Part shown: piece by piece, positions 10,338 through 22,486 of the stretch | Layout: every line of letters begins with the position of its first letter | Numbering within the stretch: position 1 is the first letter of the stretch | Assembly: GCA_021030915.1 (NCBI GenBank) | Contig: JAGEMR010000011.1 | Location: 372,001-436,000, forward strand | Length of the DNA stretch: 64,000 bases | Reading direction: 5' to 3' | From: Astrothelium macrocarpum | Lineage: Eukaryota; Ascomycota; Dothideomycetes; Trypetheliales; Trypetheliaceae | The notes under the pieces: generated by a model | The model's database searches: none | What the model was told of the DNA's origin: nothing | Seen by the model: the letters and a program-made list of their open reading frames with translations, nothing else | Program-made: the position numbers and the translations under genes

Positions 10338-12818
10338 ATGATCGCATCAAAACGCGAAGACGATCACACTTTTACGCGCTCTCGGGTACTCGACATCTTT
10401 AGGAAAGAGAAAAAATTGAGCAGAATACCGCAGTACAGATCCACCAAGAATGACGAAGGGGTAAAGAGTCGGGTATATTTGGGCGAGTTATCGGCTTCAC
10501 AGTTCGCGACACTTTCATTCAACCGCAATATGAAGCCCGACTACCAAATCAGGGCAAGAAATTGGTGCAAAACATGGAAGAAAGAGGTCGAAGCCTCGAA
10601 CTCAGTTCTCGACACACTTAACGATCGTTATACGACTTTGCTGAAATGCAGTTTTGGCATAACAGATGCTGATTTCGAAGAAGCCATAGTTGACAGAGCT
10701 ATCAGCATGATGATAAGACTCCCGGAAGTACCTCCAGATTTCCATGACACGAAACTCGACCCGCCATATGTGGAACTTAAACCAAGCTACTTCTTACCAG
10801 GGTCCCATTTGGAATGGCGAAACCTCTACATTGCTCACTATGTGAGCCACAACACAATACGCATGGCGTTGATGATTGCGTCCAGCCTTCACCAGAATGA
10901 CAGTGGCGCGATCGATGGACTTTTCGCCGACTTTCTCAATTTTACCGCTGGGTTGCTGGATACTATTATTGGATTAAGTCATGCCCAGCCGGCGCTGGAG
11001 TATTTCTTGATCAAGTCATTCCTTTGGACGTTCTGGCAACAAATGCTGGCCCTCTATTACCACTTCAAGCTTGAACAAACTCTAGCAGCTGGGTACAGCA
11101 CATTCATGGACCACATACCACTGGAAGGCTCCCATTTATTTCAAGAGGCAATGAGCTCAGAGTCAAGTGCACTCGAGACTCTTGCGCCGTCGTATATATG
11201 CCGCTGGTCACTGCAGATGTTGCAAAATGACGGAACTGCTATCTGCCGTGACTTTAGAAGGTTCTTTAATTGCTTCTCTCGGAATTCCTCCAGTTATGTC
11301 CCCCGATGTATCATGAATGAGCGGACCACTGCCACAAGCTGTGACGCACGTCATCCTGAAACGTGCCTTAGATTATCTGGCCTCCGCATAGAAAATCAGT
11401 CTGCGCATGCATACAACTGTCAAAGCGGATGCTCTAGACTGTTTTGGAACGAGGCATCTTGGAGAAGAATCGGTGGATTAGCCGCAGTTGCCCTTGAAGT
11501 AGGCTCTGATGGGCTGCTACATTACATTGAAGCATCAGACAGGACTCTTGCCATCTCACACGTTTGGAGCCATGGTCAGGGAGGAAGGCCTGAAAACAAT
11601 GTAGGAAATGAGGGTACGGGCTTCAATAGTTGTCTGCACTATCGTTTCGCTGGCATCGCGGCATCGTACAACTGTGATTCATACTGGATGGACACGCCAT
11701 GTATTCCCACAAATCATGTTCTTCGCAAAAAAAGTATTGCGAATATTAATCGCATATTTGGAACCAGTAAGCTAACGCTTATTTGTGACAAAGATCTTAT
11801 GGCAATCGACGTCAAAGAGCTTAACATAGAAGTACAGGAGTCACTCATTGCTACCCTCCTTGTCTGCGACTGGAGTACGCGAGCTTGGACCCTTCTAGAG
11901 GCATTCAGAGGAAGGATCAATCTCCACATACTGTGCAAGGAAGACCGTATTATACCGCTTAAGGACACCGTGCAAGCAGTAAGCCGGAATAGCTGTATCG
12001 AATTTGCTGCTCTGATTTTAGCGGCTGGACATCTACTGCCTACCAGCTACCACATGGAACCAATAATTCGCCTTGACATGGCCCCCTATTTCAACATTCA
12101 GCAAGCCGCGGACCTTCTGTCTCATCGACATGCAAGTAGAAGCGGTGACGAAATCGTTATCTGGAGCCTTCTGATTGGCAACAAAGCTTCCTACACTGCG
12201 GAAGAATTTTGGCGCTCTCGAGCTGGCGACGCCGTTCCTACGGGATGGCTGATATCTGAAATTCCGAGAATGGGTGTGAGGGGCCTGAGCTGGGCACCTG
12301 CCCGTCCCAACTTGTCTCTTCTCGAACGGCGACAAGATCCTCTCCCGGAATACGGACAATTGCTCTTCCCGATCTCTGAACACAACACCTCCCCAGGAAT
12401 GATCAGCGAAGATGGGCTGCAAGCTCAATGGAAACTGATTTATTCCTTATCGAATCCTGGATGGGTGAGGTCGAAACTCATTTTGATGGTATCGAAACTG
12501 GGCAGTCTGGGCATAGACCATTGGCCTGCGAAAGTCTGGAGGCACATCAAGCGTAAAGGCTTGCTCAAAGAACCTCATTATAAGTGGTACGCGGTCCTAT
12601 TGCCCGTTATCCCGGCGTCGTCCGAGCCCTTTGTACATACACTGAGAGAATCGAAAGATATTTTTGTCGTCGTCGGAAGCAATAGCGAGAGAGTTTGGCA
12701 GAGCGATCGGGAAGCATGGCATTGGTTAGGGCTTATAGAGCTAGAGAGGGGATACATTGACATGCGATCACTCGATCGACGGAATGATTTTGATATGGAA
12801 AGGCTTTTGCTCGTTTGA
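10338..12818 (+). CDS. HET-domain (heterokaryon-incompatibility-type) protein, 826 aa, intronless
   Basis: A single open frame. The first ATG is at 10338; the frame is open back to 10281 but only from a TTG. Residues 1-~370 are alpha-helical-looking with no known domain. The HET-type region lies around residues 410-530: LAISHVWSHGQGG, then a conserved Cys/His pair, then CDSYWMDTPCIP, then TLICDKDLMAID and CDWSTRAWTLLEAFRGR. These correspond to the HET blocks normally written AISHVWSDGLG, W.D..CIP and SRAWT.QE. The rest (~530-826) is unassigned and ends in charged sequence. Such proteins are known in filamentous ascomycetes for non-self recognition and cell death, but most paralogues, including this one, have no demonstrated role. 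It stands alone with no NACHT/WD40 or lipase partner next to it. Confidence 0.88.
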   Translation: MIASKREDDHTFTRSRVLDIFRKEKKLSRIPQYRSTKNDEGVKSRVYLGELSASQFATLSFNRNMKPDYQIRARNWCKTWKKEVEASNSVLDTLNDRYTTLLKCSFGITDADFEEAIVDRAISMMIRLPEVPPDFHDTKLDPPYVELKPSYFLPGSHLEWRNLYIAHYVSHNTIRMALMIASSLHQNDSGAIDGLFADFLNFTAGLLDTIIGLSHAQPALEYFLIKSFLWTFWQQMLALYYHFKLEQTLAAGYSTFMDHIPLEGSHLFQEAMSSESSALETLAPSYICRWSLQMLQNDGTAICRDFRRFFNCFSRNSSSYVPRCIMNERTTATSCDARHPETCLRLSGLRIENQSAHAYNCQSGCSRLFWNEASWRRIGGLAAVALEVGSDGLLHYIEASDRTLAISHVWSHGQGGRPENNVGNEGTGFNSCLHYRFAGIAASYNCDSYWMDTPCIPTNHVLRKKSIANINRIFGTSKLTLICDKDLMAIDVKELNIEVQESLIATLLVCDWSTRAWTLLEAFRGRINLHILCKEDRIIPLKDTVQAVSRNSCIEFAALILAAGHLLPTSYHMEPIIRLDMAPYFNIQQAADLLSHRHASRSGDEIVIWSLLIGNKASYTAEEFWRSRAGDAVPTGWLISEIPRMGVRGLSWAPARPNLSLLERRQDPLPEYGQLLFPISEHNTSPGMISEDGLQAQWKLIYSLSNPGWVRSKLILMVSKLGSLGIDHWPAKVWRHIKRKGLLKEPHYKWYAVLLPVIPASSEPFVHTLRESKDIFVVVGSNSERVWQSDREAWHWLGLIELERGYIDMRSLDRRNDFDMERLLLV

Positions 12819-13467
12819 AATCATACTAAGACAACTACTTCTTCAGTTATGATGTTTAGCTATATTCATCACCTATTATGTGGCTCACAATCGCATTACC
12901 GCTGTGAGGAGATACTGAGCAAAGTGCCAATATTGAATCTAAATAAGCTTTGTAGAACGAGAAGAAGGTACAGTGTCACCGGCGGGGATGATGTAGTACC
13001 GCTAGACGAATATCCTGGACCACTAACGCCTGAGGAGCTGGAGTTTGAAGGGTTTTTGTGATGGACACCAAAACCCGTTGAGCTGGTGTAATATTCGCCA
13101 TTTCCGATGATAGATGAACATAGGGTTTCGCTTTGCCTTTTGACAAGCTATCTGACATGGCATGAAATAGTCTCTTGAATACTGGGGGGTTCCCTGAGAT
13201 AGAAACCTAATTGACATATACATCTCACTAGCCATAGCAATTGATCACTCATAAAAAGATATTGGAGATTTAAGATACTAATCTAATGTATACTTTCAGT
13301 GTTCATCGTCATACCATGCCATGCATCCACTAAAACCCCCATTTCACAACCCAGGCATCCCCCTATCAGAATCTTACCATCAATCTCCGCAGCTCGGAAA
13401 AGAAGAAAAAGAAGAAAGAATCTCATCCATGACCAACCCCCAAATCATCACCCCAAGCACCCCCCCT
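12819..13467. other. Convergent intergenic region
   Basis: Lies between the HET gene (+) and the coiled-coil gene (-). A 70-codon plus ORF at 12849-13061 ends with an acidic, Pro-containing tail but matches nothing I recognise and may be chance. The remainder shows no feature. Confidence 0.4.
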
Positions 13468-16400
13468 TCAATTCCCCCCGTTTCCCCCCCACTGCCCCTC
13501 GAACCAACCCGCCGCATACGCCGGATGCGCCGCGAGATCGGGCGCCCCCGTCGCCTGCGCAGCCTGCACCTGCGCAGTCACATACTGCTGCTGCTGCTGG
13601 GGCGCGGGCGCAGGGCTGGGGCTGGGCGTCTGGTGGTAGCGCACACTGCTGCTGCCGCGGGGCCCGCCGCCGCCGCGACCGCGCGCCTGCTGCACGCGCA
13701 CATCGTTGGACTGCAGGTGGCGCGGGTATGGCGGGTTCGTGTGGCTTCCGGCGCTGTTGTTGCTGCTGCCGGTAGGCGCGTTGCTCGGCATGTAGACGGG
13801 GGCCGTGGGTGCGTGGAAGGGCAGCGCCATGTAGTGGGGTGTTGGCACGGTGAGGCTTTGGGCTGCACCCGCGTTGGCTTGTGCGCTGGGTCCTGTGGGC
13901 GCGGTGGGTGGTGCGCCGGTGGTAGCGGCGACTTGTTGCTGGAGGGTGGTGAGCTTTTGGGTGGTGTCGGTGAGGCGGCGCTCGAGGGTGGAGACTTTGT
14001 TGGCGAGGCCTTGGTTGGTTTTGGTGAGGTCTTTGATGTTGTTGGTGAGGGTGCCTTTGACGGCGTTGCTGAGCTCGGCGATGGCCTTGGTCATGGTTTC
14101 CATTTCGTTGCTCATATTGCCGACGTTGTGTTCGATGGTGTTGAAGTGCTCGCGGAGATCGCCATAGTTGGTCTCGCCTTCCTTGGATACTTCGTCGAGC
14201 TTACGCAACAAATTGGCGGTGCTGATGTCACGAGCAGAAGTGACAGAGGCGGTAACGGAGGCAGTGATTCGGTTCGCAACTTCGTCGAGGTGATGATTGA
14301 TGACATCAAAATGGGTAAGAAGATGAGTTCCGTCTGGCAAGGTGGCCGAGATTGGGGCGGTTGGAACAAGACCCTGAACTTGATTTGCCATGATGTTGCT
14401 ATTTTCTTCACGACCGTAGAGTGGTGTTGGTAGCGCAGATGGAACCTGCGTAAATTCGAATGGCTCGGGACTATTCTCAATGAAAAGACCAGCAGGACCG
14501 GTGAATGGGTTGAAGTCGACACTCAAATATGGCTCAGTGGTCGACGTGTTGATGGATGCGTAGTCGCCTTGGATAGTACTCGGCACGGGTGGTGAGTCTT
14601 CAAAAGGCGTTGGGGGTGTCTTCGCTTTTTGTTTATTGGACTTTTCGGGATTTGCTTGCCTTTGTGTGGGTTAGCGAGGTGATGGCGAGTAAGATTTTGG
14701 AAACTCACGTTTCGTTTGCTGAATCACGATTTTCGAGGCTAGGGCTGCCTCCTGTATTGGCATTGTTAGGGATGGACTTTGACGGACCAGACTTCGAGCG
14801 CACGCGAACCATATCGCTATATTCGAACGATGTGGCAACTTTGTGTGTGGCTGTTTTAAGTTGGCGAGCACGCGACAGGCTAGAATCAGGAAGCTCTGCA
14901 ATCGTCTGCTCGACTTGAGGAGCGATTTCGTTTGCCTTACCGCGAAAAACAAAGGGCAGCGTTACTTGGCTTGAGGTTGCGCTTGAGCCTTTGTCGCTGC
15001 GAAGAGGAAGGATACAAGGAGGGAGAGATGGCTATTTGAATGAGTCAGCACGAAGACGCGTCGACGTGTAGGTAAAGAAGTGTCAAAGTCACAAAGGTGT
15101 GTTACGCGTGATAAGTGAATGCGCGATGCACACACGCCATCAAACATGCAGCTACTCACCTCGTACTTGACCGACTTTGGCAGTATCGGTGACTCTTGCT
15201 CGGCCATGCCTTTTGCAGAGTAAATCGAGGGTGAGTAGCCATTCGCTGGAGAACCGTAAGTTGTTGGCGCGATGATACCACCAGGAAGGAGCCCTTGAGT
15301 GCTCCAAGCAGGCTCTTTCTTGTCACCACTCCACCTACCATTCAAACGAAGCGAACGCTGGTCCAAGCTGCCCTTGCCATCATCATCATTGTTATTATCA
15401 TCGTCGCCAGTCTCGAGTGTAGCGCGCATCGAGTACACGCTTGGGATCTTCTCAATTGCTGTGACATGTTCTTTCGCCGCAAATCCTCCCTTGCGCGTTG
15501 GACTTAGTCTACCAGGGTCAACAAGTGTCTCAGATTGAGTCTGACTGGGGGACTGTTCTTCGTGATGGAAAATACCCTTGAGCTTTGGCTGGTTTCCCGC
15601 ATTAGGTGGAATGAGAATGCTCAGGTTTTGAAGTGTGTCTTTGACTGGGGGAGTTGGTGGGCCAGTGCGAAGGCTTTCATTATCGAAAACATTGTTGAGG
15701 CTTTGAGAGCGAGGACGTGCAAGTCTCGTACCAGGACAAACGGGCGCTGATTCATCAAGCTTGATTTGGACTTTCTTTGGCAAATGGGAAGCGACATCAG
15801 CTGGATCAATCGGGAACGCATTGGTCCCTCCAATTGCATTCGATCTTTCGTTGAAGCGAGCGGGCACAGACGCTGGAAGCCTTTTCTCGCTCTTGTTCTT
15901 CTTTGGTGTCAATTGAATATAAGTCTTGATCGATTCCGAATCAGATGTGCCAAGCACCTGGGCAGCTTTGGGGGGAATGCGGTCAGACATGGTTTTGATT
16001 CTGGGCATTTCTGGGCTTGGCTTGGTAAATGCTGGCATGACGATACCCAGCTTGTCTAAGAAACGCTTGGTCGGACTCTTGGGTCGCGGATATTGGATTG
16101 TTTTGATATTGGGCTTGTCTGCTGTCGATAGATTGTCATTGGAAAGAGGCACTCCTGCGTCAGTGGGAGATGGACTATCTGGAGACTGGCCCATCATCTT
16201 CTGTAATTCTCGCTGACGTTTGTCTTCAATCGATTCTCGTTCAGTTGGCTGTGCTTTCGCTTTGTTCTTTGGAATGAGGTTGAGGCTCTCCGCTGACGAT
16301 ACTCGTTTGGGAGGTCCATAACATACTCCAGCTGCGAGTAATGGAGACAAAGATGTCGACGGTGGAGACCTTCCAGGCTGGTTTCGCGGGATCTTAATAC

Positions 16401-16680
16401 GAAGGCCAGTGCTGGTCTTGCGCGAAGTCGAATCTTGCGACATGGTTTGTCTCTTGTTATACCAGTAGTTACCACTACGACGATACCGTTCGAGCTGAAT
16501 TTCCCAGTCCCTTTTCTGCTGAACAAAGGTGTTTTCACGAGGCGTATGACGTGTTTCGTCCGAACTATCAGAATTGGCTTTGTCTGGAGAATTTGACTGA
16601 TAAGATGGTGAAGTTGGCTGATCTGCAAGCATTTCAAGCCTGTGAGGTGGTAGTATTGTTGTCAAGTACAGCCATGACAT
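13468..16680 (-). CDS. Large low-complexity protein with coiled coil and RGG segment, 1011 aa
   Basis: Three exons (15160-16680, 14709-15031, 13468-14659) are joined by GT-AG introns of 128 and 49 bp, both with GTGAGT donors. The total is exactly 1012 codons with the stop. Residues 1-~640 are Ser/Pro/Lys-rich and probably disordered, with PPTPPV and SPSPTD-like phosphosite motifs and an Asp/Asn run. A helical, heptad-like coiled coil spans roughly 765-860 (LRKLDEVSKEGETNYGDL through TTLQQQVAA). The C-terminal part is Ala/Pro/Gln-rich and carries RGRGGGGPRG near 945, a Pro-Ala repeat and a QQQQQ run. I do not recognise a family. The coil plus RGG/poly-Q composition would suit a scaffold or RNA-associated protein, which is inference only. 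An internal ATG at 16632 could also be used. Confidence 0.75.
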
Positions 16681-17450
16681 GGAGGTTGATCAATACAAAG
16701 GTTGGTATGTTATTGTTATTGATTCTCGCGTGTGACCCGTGTGTCGGTGTTGTCTATTGTTGTGGACATGTTTGTTTCTAGGGCGATGGTAAACTCCACG
16801 TGAATGAGTGATTATGGGAGATGCCAAATGTGTTGACTCGCTGTACGATACCTGAGAGCTTTTGATTCACATATATTCGAACCCATGCCATGATACCCGA
16901 ATTAAGCGTGACCCACCACAATGCTCGCATGTGAGTTGCTGTGAAGGTGAATCCATCGTCTATTTATCTACACCAGACTGCCATCCACATCAGCATAATT
17001 CTCTACATTAGAAGAACACTTTCCCGTCATCAACTAATGTATTGAGATGATTGGGAGCATCAACCTTCCATCATCGTCTTTGAACTCCTGATAATGCCGT
17101 CTCTTACGAGACCTATGATGAATAGGAATTTTATGTAATTGGATTGATTGAAGGCGGAGACTAACTCGCTTGGCAAAGCTGGAAAATATTGAGCGTGACA
17201 TGGCAATTCTTTACTGGTGTATTGCATTGCTGAATTGCTATCGAAGTGCAGAGCGAGATGAATCAAAGCAGGAAACGCTACCCACAGAACGCCGTCTCAT
17301 CTCGAGCTCCAGTGGTGACCATTTAGTCAGCATACCCCTCCAAACATGTGGAGTATTGGAGGTGCCAGATAGATCTGAATGTACCAGCGACATGACGTAT
17401 CATGGGTGGCGGATGAAGTGAGCAAGAGAATATTATGCAGCAAAAGCACA
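16681..17450. other. Intergenic region
   Basis: Upstream of the coiled-coil gene (-) and downstream of cdc42 (-). It holds no supported gene; the promoter of the coiled-coil gene is expected at 16.7-17.0 kb. Confidence 0.45.
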
Positions 17451-18339
<889 letters not shown>

Positions 18340-21300
18340 TTTGTGAGAATTCCGGGGCAACTGTCTGGCAGCGCGTGGGTGCGGAAAAGCGTCCAAAGGT
18401 AAATAGTGATCAAGGTAGAGCTCTCACCAGAAGCTCGCCAGCAAAGCAGGTCACTAGCGGGGCGTGGTGATGCGAGTAAAGACGATCACCTTGACGTAAG
18501 GCAAGATTCGTTGGCTGCGGATCCACGAGCGGTGGAGCGTCCAACTGGCTTCTTTGATCCCGGCAGCGCCCGCTGGACGACCGCGTGCCCAATGGTGAAG
18601 TTGACCTGGCCAATTGCTCTGGACACGGCGATAACAGGTTCCGAGCAACTGTTGAGGCTTCTGGATAATAGCGCGGTGTAGAGCTAGGCCGAGCGACGCG
18701 TGCAAAGTGACGAAGTGGAGGCGGGAAGGGTTCCGCGGCTCAAGTCGAAACGCAGGGAATTGCACGGGGATTTTGGAGGGGCAACGGTCAGGTAGGGCGA
18801 TGTGGCTCAGTGGATTGGTGTCGAAGATGAAGCAGGATGGGAGAGGCAAGGTTGGGCTAAAGTTTGAGAGTTGGCAAGGTTGGCAAGGGGCGACAAGAGC
18901 CCAAATGACGCGCGCAGACAGCACTCCACCAGCATCAAGCCTTTCTTGGCCCTTTCTCCCAGTGTCAGCAGACGCCGTGAATGCACAGGACGAGGACAGG
19001 TGTGAGACGAAAGAGCATCGTCATCAAGAAGTCGATGAGCTTGCCTCTTGGAGGTCCGGAGTACAACAAGTACACACCAAATTCAAAGCTTTGATTGGCC
19101 ACTTCGCTTCCATTTGCGCTTAATCATGCCCTGACCAGCTCAGTTAGACGCGCCGCGCTTTCACATTACGTCTCTCCCTGCGAAATTGCGGAGTAGAATT
19201 AACTTTATTACTATCAATCTAATCGATAAGTCAATTCATTGCCCCTACTGGTCCTCTGCCGAGGCCCCACAGTTCGATAACGTTGTCTGGTTTTCTTGCC
19301 AACTTCCGATTCTTGTTGTCCTCGTGGGCTGTACTGATCATGTAAGGCCTATGGCACCTCCCGAAACTCTCTTGAAGCTCATCAATTCTGTCTGCGGCAT
19401 CATCTTCTTTGGCATCGGCCCTGACGCTGAAAGAGACATAATAAGCGAATGTCATTTCCGCGCTCGCCAATAGAACCCAAGACAGCAAGGGTCTCTACTA
19501 AGTTGTTCGTATTGAGCACAGGAAATCGCTGTGTATTGTCGATTTGCTGACAACCGCAATATCCGAATCTCTAATCTATTGCCGTGACCATATCTAGGTC
19601 TGCAGGTAATGGAAGTTGATATCGAGGGGCATGGATGTGAGAATTGTATTGCGAAAGGCTTCGTCCAAGTGGTGTTCTAGCCAGCCGTGTATTTTGCCCG
19701 GTCAATGCTGCGGAGTTTGCTCAGGTAATATTAAAATAGTACCCGACTCGTTCGCCTCGACCCAATTAGTGCACGGCACCTTTTTAAAAGACTTCTGTTG
19801 GCCACTCACCAAGCACGGTAAAGCTTCTACTCGTCCCAATTCAAAAAGCGTCAAGATATTCTCTTCAAGCGAGGCGGCAAGAATAAACTCGATGAGAAGA
19901 CTAGGCGCATCATTCACGCAATGAGTAGCTGCCATCTCTTGCAATAGCCACTTGCACATTGACTGAGCACAAATACCCATGGAAATCGGGATTGCTAATG
20001 GGACGATACATAGCAGGATCTTGAAGAGAACATCTCTTGGATTTTGAGATCGATGTCGTAGTAGGTATACCGTTGCTTGAGGTTGCTTCTGGCGAATGCA
20101 AATCGAATCAAGTAGGTAATACCGGACCAAGGCCGCAAAGACTGCGGAAAACACAGTCATCGGGACATTTACTGAGACCTTCATTGGAAACTGCCCAATT
20201 TGGTCGTACATGAGAAAGCTATTTCGCCCGCCCTTCTTGAGCTTGTCGATTCGTTGCGACGAAATTAAATCCTAAGTATTCAGGAAACCAAGGCCGAAGG
20301 CTCTATGCTGAGCAATCCAATCTTGACAATCGTGGAATAAGACTTAGTCTTAGGACTCGGCAAAAGAGGTGAATTGAATTCTGAGGCGTCCAGCGACAAG
20401 TCGAAAGACGAATGGTTTGAAGAAGCACTCGATCATCGTCTATCCTAAGTTAGAATTCAGAAGCCATCCCCAAAGTGAGATGAAATCAGGAAGTACCTGA
20501 CCCGTGCCACCGTTACTTCCCGTACTGGAAGCTGACGAATCTGACAAGGCTGTTACCCAATTTGTCCATGGTAGTGAACTGAAATGACCATTGGAAACCC
20601 AGAAAGTACTTAGAGCCGTCTTGGTATGCCTTTTGATATTCCTACGATAATCTGCAACGCTGACTGAGAAAGCCTTGACGTTTCTAGACGCAGATTACCT
20701 CGTTCGAATAGCACGCGAGTGCCTGCCAGACGATACGCCGAGACTTCTGAAAGTTAGATCAGTGCAGTTGGTTACGTCCATTGAGGTGTCCATGAATTCT
20801 GAAGTCGTCCCGATAGTATCGGGGAGGAAGCCACCACTCACGCGAAGAGGGACGCAGCTGAGATGAATGCCCAAGTGGCGTCTGCAGAGTCATTGAGAGA
20901 CCGTAAGAAACTTGGCGTGATTTATCACTAATTCCGCAACTGTCGGAGCATAAATTCCGCGTTACAATGTAATATGCTGCTCTCATCGTTCACTTACCGC
21001 TTTCCTTGAGCAATATGAAGGGCCCATCCCACCCAAGCTGTGTTTATTTCCGAAAAGTGAGTCGTTTCATATCGTGTTCGAAAATAGACTGATAGTGGTA
21101 AAAGACGATGAACTCTAACTGAGAGATCAATATGTTATCGAATCTATATTGACCTGGAATACCAAGTTCTGGAGAAATCACTACCAGTTGAGAGGTGACT
21201 TTACGCAGTGTGTGTCAGATCAGTCAATTTCACGTTAATCACGGACTCTTAGTATAATAGGGAGAACTTTGCAGCTCCACAACATCTAGCTTCCGAGAAA

Positions 21301-21706
21301 CTTATCTCGATACAGAGCTCGGACCTCTCTTGCTGTTCTGTCCATTAATTTGCAATTTGAGCTCAAATTTGAACAACGAATTTGTATTGGATCTGGAATT
21401 AAATACAGCAAGCCAGTCTCAAATATAGTGGTTAAAAAGTAGAAAGTACAACCAATTAATATGCAAATAGAGAAACCCAAAAACGTTGGTGTTAGACTCA
21501 TTCTCTAGGTCTTCTCCGCAAATGGGCAAGATATTTTTCTTGTCCATAGCAAGGCATCTCGTTGGACACGGTATGCACCCAGGCAGATAAAATTTATACT
21601 CAAGCGAGGCCGCGATGGTGGCATGTTCCTTGTAGAGGCCAGTCTACCACCTGTTCTAGGAGCAGAGCTTCCGAGCTGCACATCTTTATTTAACAAACTG
21701 ACTGGT
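18340..21706. other. Gene-poor interval upstream of cdc42
   Basis: About 3.4 kb. It includes the cdc42 promoter and long leader. ORFs of 60-150 codons occur on both strands at 18.4-19.1 kb but are overlapping and compositionally random. Apart from the doubtful ORF at 19702-20211, no coding sequence is supported. 20.2-21.7 kb shows nothing recognisable. Confidence 0.45.
19702..20211 (-). CDS. Hypothetical membrane-like protein, 169 aa, doubtful
   Basis: ATG-initiated single ORF in an otherwise empty stretch. It has hydrophobic segments near residues 18-36 (VFSAVFAALVRYYLLD) and 63-80 (LFKILLCIVPLAIPISMGI), which could be membrane helices. I recognise no family, and sequence upstream and downstream gives no clear further exons. 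It could be a lineage-specific gene, a piece of a larger decayed one, or chance. Confidence 0.25.
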   Translation of the reverse strand: MYDQIGQFPMKVSVNVPMTVFSAVFAALVRYYLLDSICIRQKQPQATVYLLRHRSQNPRDVLFKILLCIVPLAIPISMGICAQSMCKWLLQEMAATHCVNDAPSLLIEFILAASLEENILTLFELGRVEALPCLVSGQQKSFKKVPCTNWVEANESGTILILPEQTPQH

Positions 21707-22486
21707 CTAGGGACTGACCAGTTCAGAAACAGTATTAGGTACCGCTTCGACTTCTACCAGTGCATGATGCCCTTCAAGCTCAGCTTCGGCACCTTTTGTG
21801 CCAATCCTCGGGGTTGTGACTTTGGCGACTGTGCTTGGCGTCTCAATAGTTGTTGTATGCTGTTTTGATGTCGGATCATGCCGCTCGCGACGACGTCCAA
21901 TGTAGTGTCCTAGACTAAATAAGACGATAAATAGTATGATTCCAGCGACACCGCCAAAGACACCGCCTACAATGGTTTTCGTGTTGTGACCTGACTTTAC
22001 CTGCTGCGTAGATGGAGCACTGGCGATAACAGCCGGCGAGGAGGAAGGGACAGCGGCCAGTGACGAGGAAGAGGTGGACGTCGGATTTGGAGGAGTACAC
22101 TCGTCGATACTAAAATATACCCATGAAGCATTGTAACAGGCTGGCGGGGGTTGGGCGAGCTGAACAATGTTCGCCGAGCAACTGTCGTTAGGTTTTGTAT
22201 CGTTTCCATATATGGTTACTGACAAATAAGCTATCAAGGTATCATGGATAGGAAGGTAGAATTTACCGTAGCACCCGAGATCAACTTCCACGAGCTGAAA
22301 GCTAGAGATTTTGCCGGCTTCGTCAAAGCGTGTACATGTTCCATTTGGATAGCCATTTGAGATGTAGCCATTGCGAGTAGTCAAACTCAACAAACTATCC
22401 TGACAATTTTGGTCGGAAAAGGTCTCAATGATTGTAGCGAGGGCGGGGAATATAAGACTGAGAAAAGGAATATAGTAGCATATCAT
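21707..22486 (-). CDS. Single-pass membrane protein with secreted ectodomain, 259 aa
   Basis: Type I membrane architecture is visible. A hydrophobic signal peptide covers residues 1-~19 (ATG at 22486 chosen; an in-frame ATG at 22618 would put 44 residues, many basic, before the signal). The Cys-containing ectodomain (~20-130) has Cys at 28, 51, 72, 103, 117 and 130 and NGT/NDT/NAS glycosylation sites. A Ser/Pro/Thr-rich stalk follows at 132-165. The transmembrane helix lies at about 172-197 (GGVFGGVAGIILFIVLF), followed by a basic stop-transfer GRRRERH and a ~60-residue acidic cytoplasmic tail. This layout is common among fungal cell-surface proteins of the Mid2/Wsc-like style, but no WSC or other named domain is seen. 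Function unknown. Confidence 0.65.
   Translation of the reverse strand: MICYYIPFLSLIFPALATIIETFSDQNCQDSLLSLTTRNGYISNGYPNGTCTRFDEAGKISSFQLVEVDLGCYGKFYLPIHDTLIAYLSVTIYGNDTKPNDSCSANIVQLAQPPPACYNASWVYFSIDECTPPNPTSTSSSSLAAVPSSSPAVIASAPSTQQVKSGHNTKTIVGGVFGGVAGIILFIVLFSLGHYIGRRRERHDPTSKQHTTTIETPSTVAKVTTPRIGTKGAEAELEGHHALVEVEAVPNTVSELVSP

Noticed and set aside
13299..14433. Long plus-strand ORFs antisense to the coiled-coil gene
   Set aside because: They mirror the GC-rich Ala/Pro/Gln coding sequence of the minus-strand exon 3, which has splice sites and conserved-looking composition; the plus frames do not.
16861..16900. TTCGAACCC sequence resembling a tRNA T-loop complement
   Set aside because: No paired arms or A box in the flanks.
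18454..19123. ORFs of 138-156 codons on both strands upstream of cdc42
   Set aside because: Both strands are open over the same bases and neither has recognisable domains; this is most likely promoter and leader sequence.
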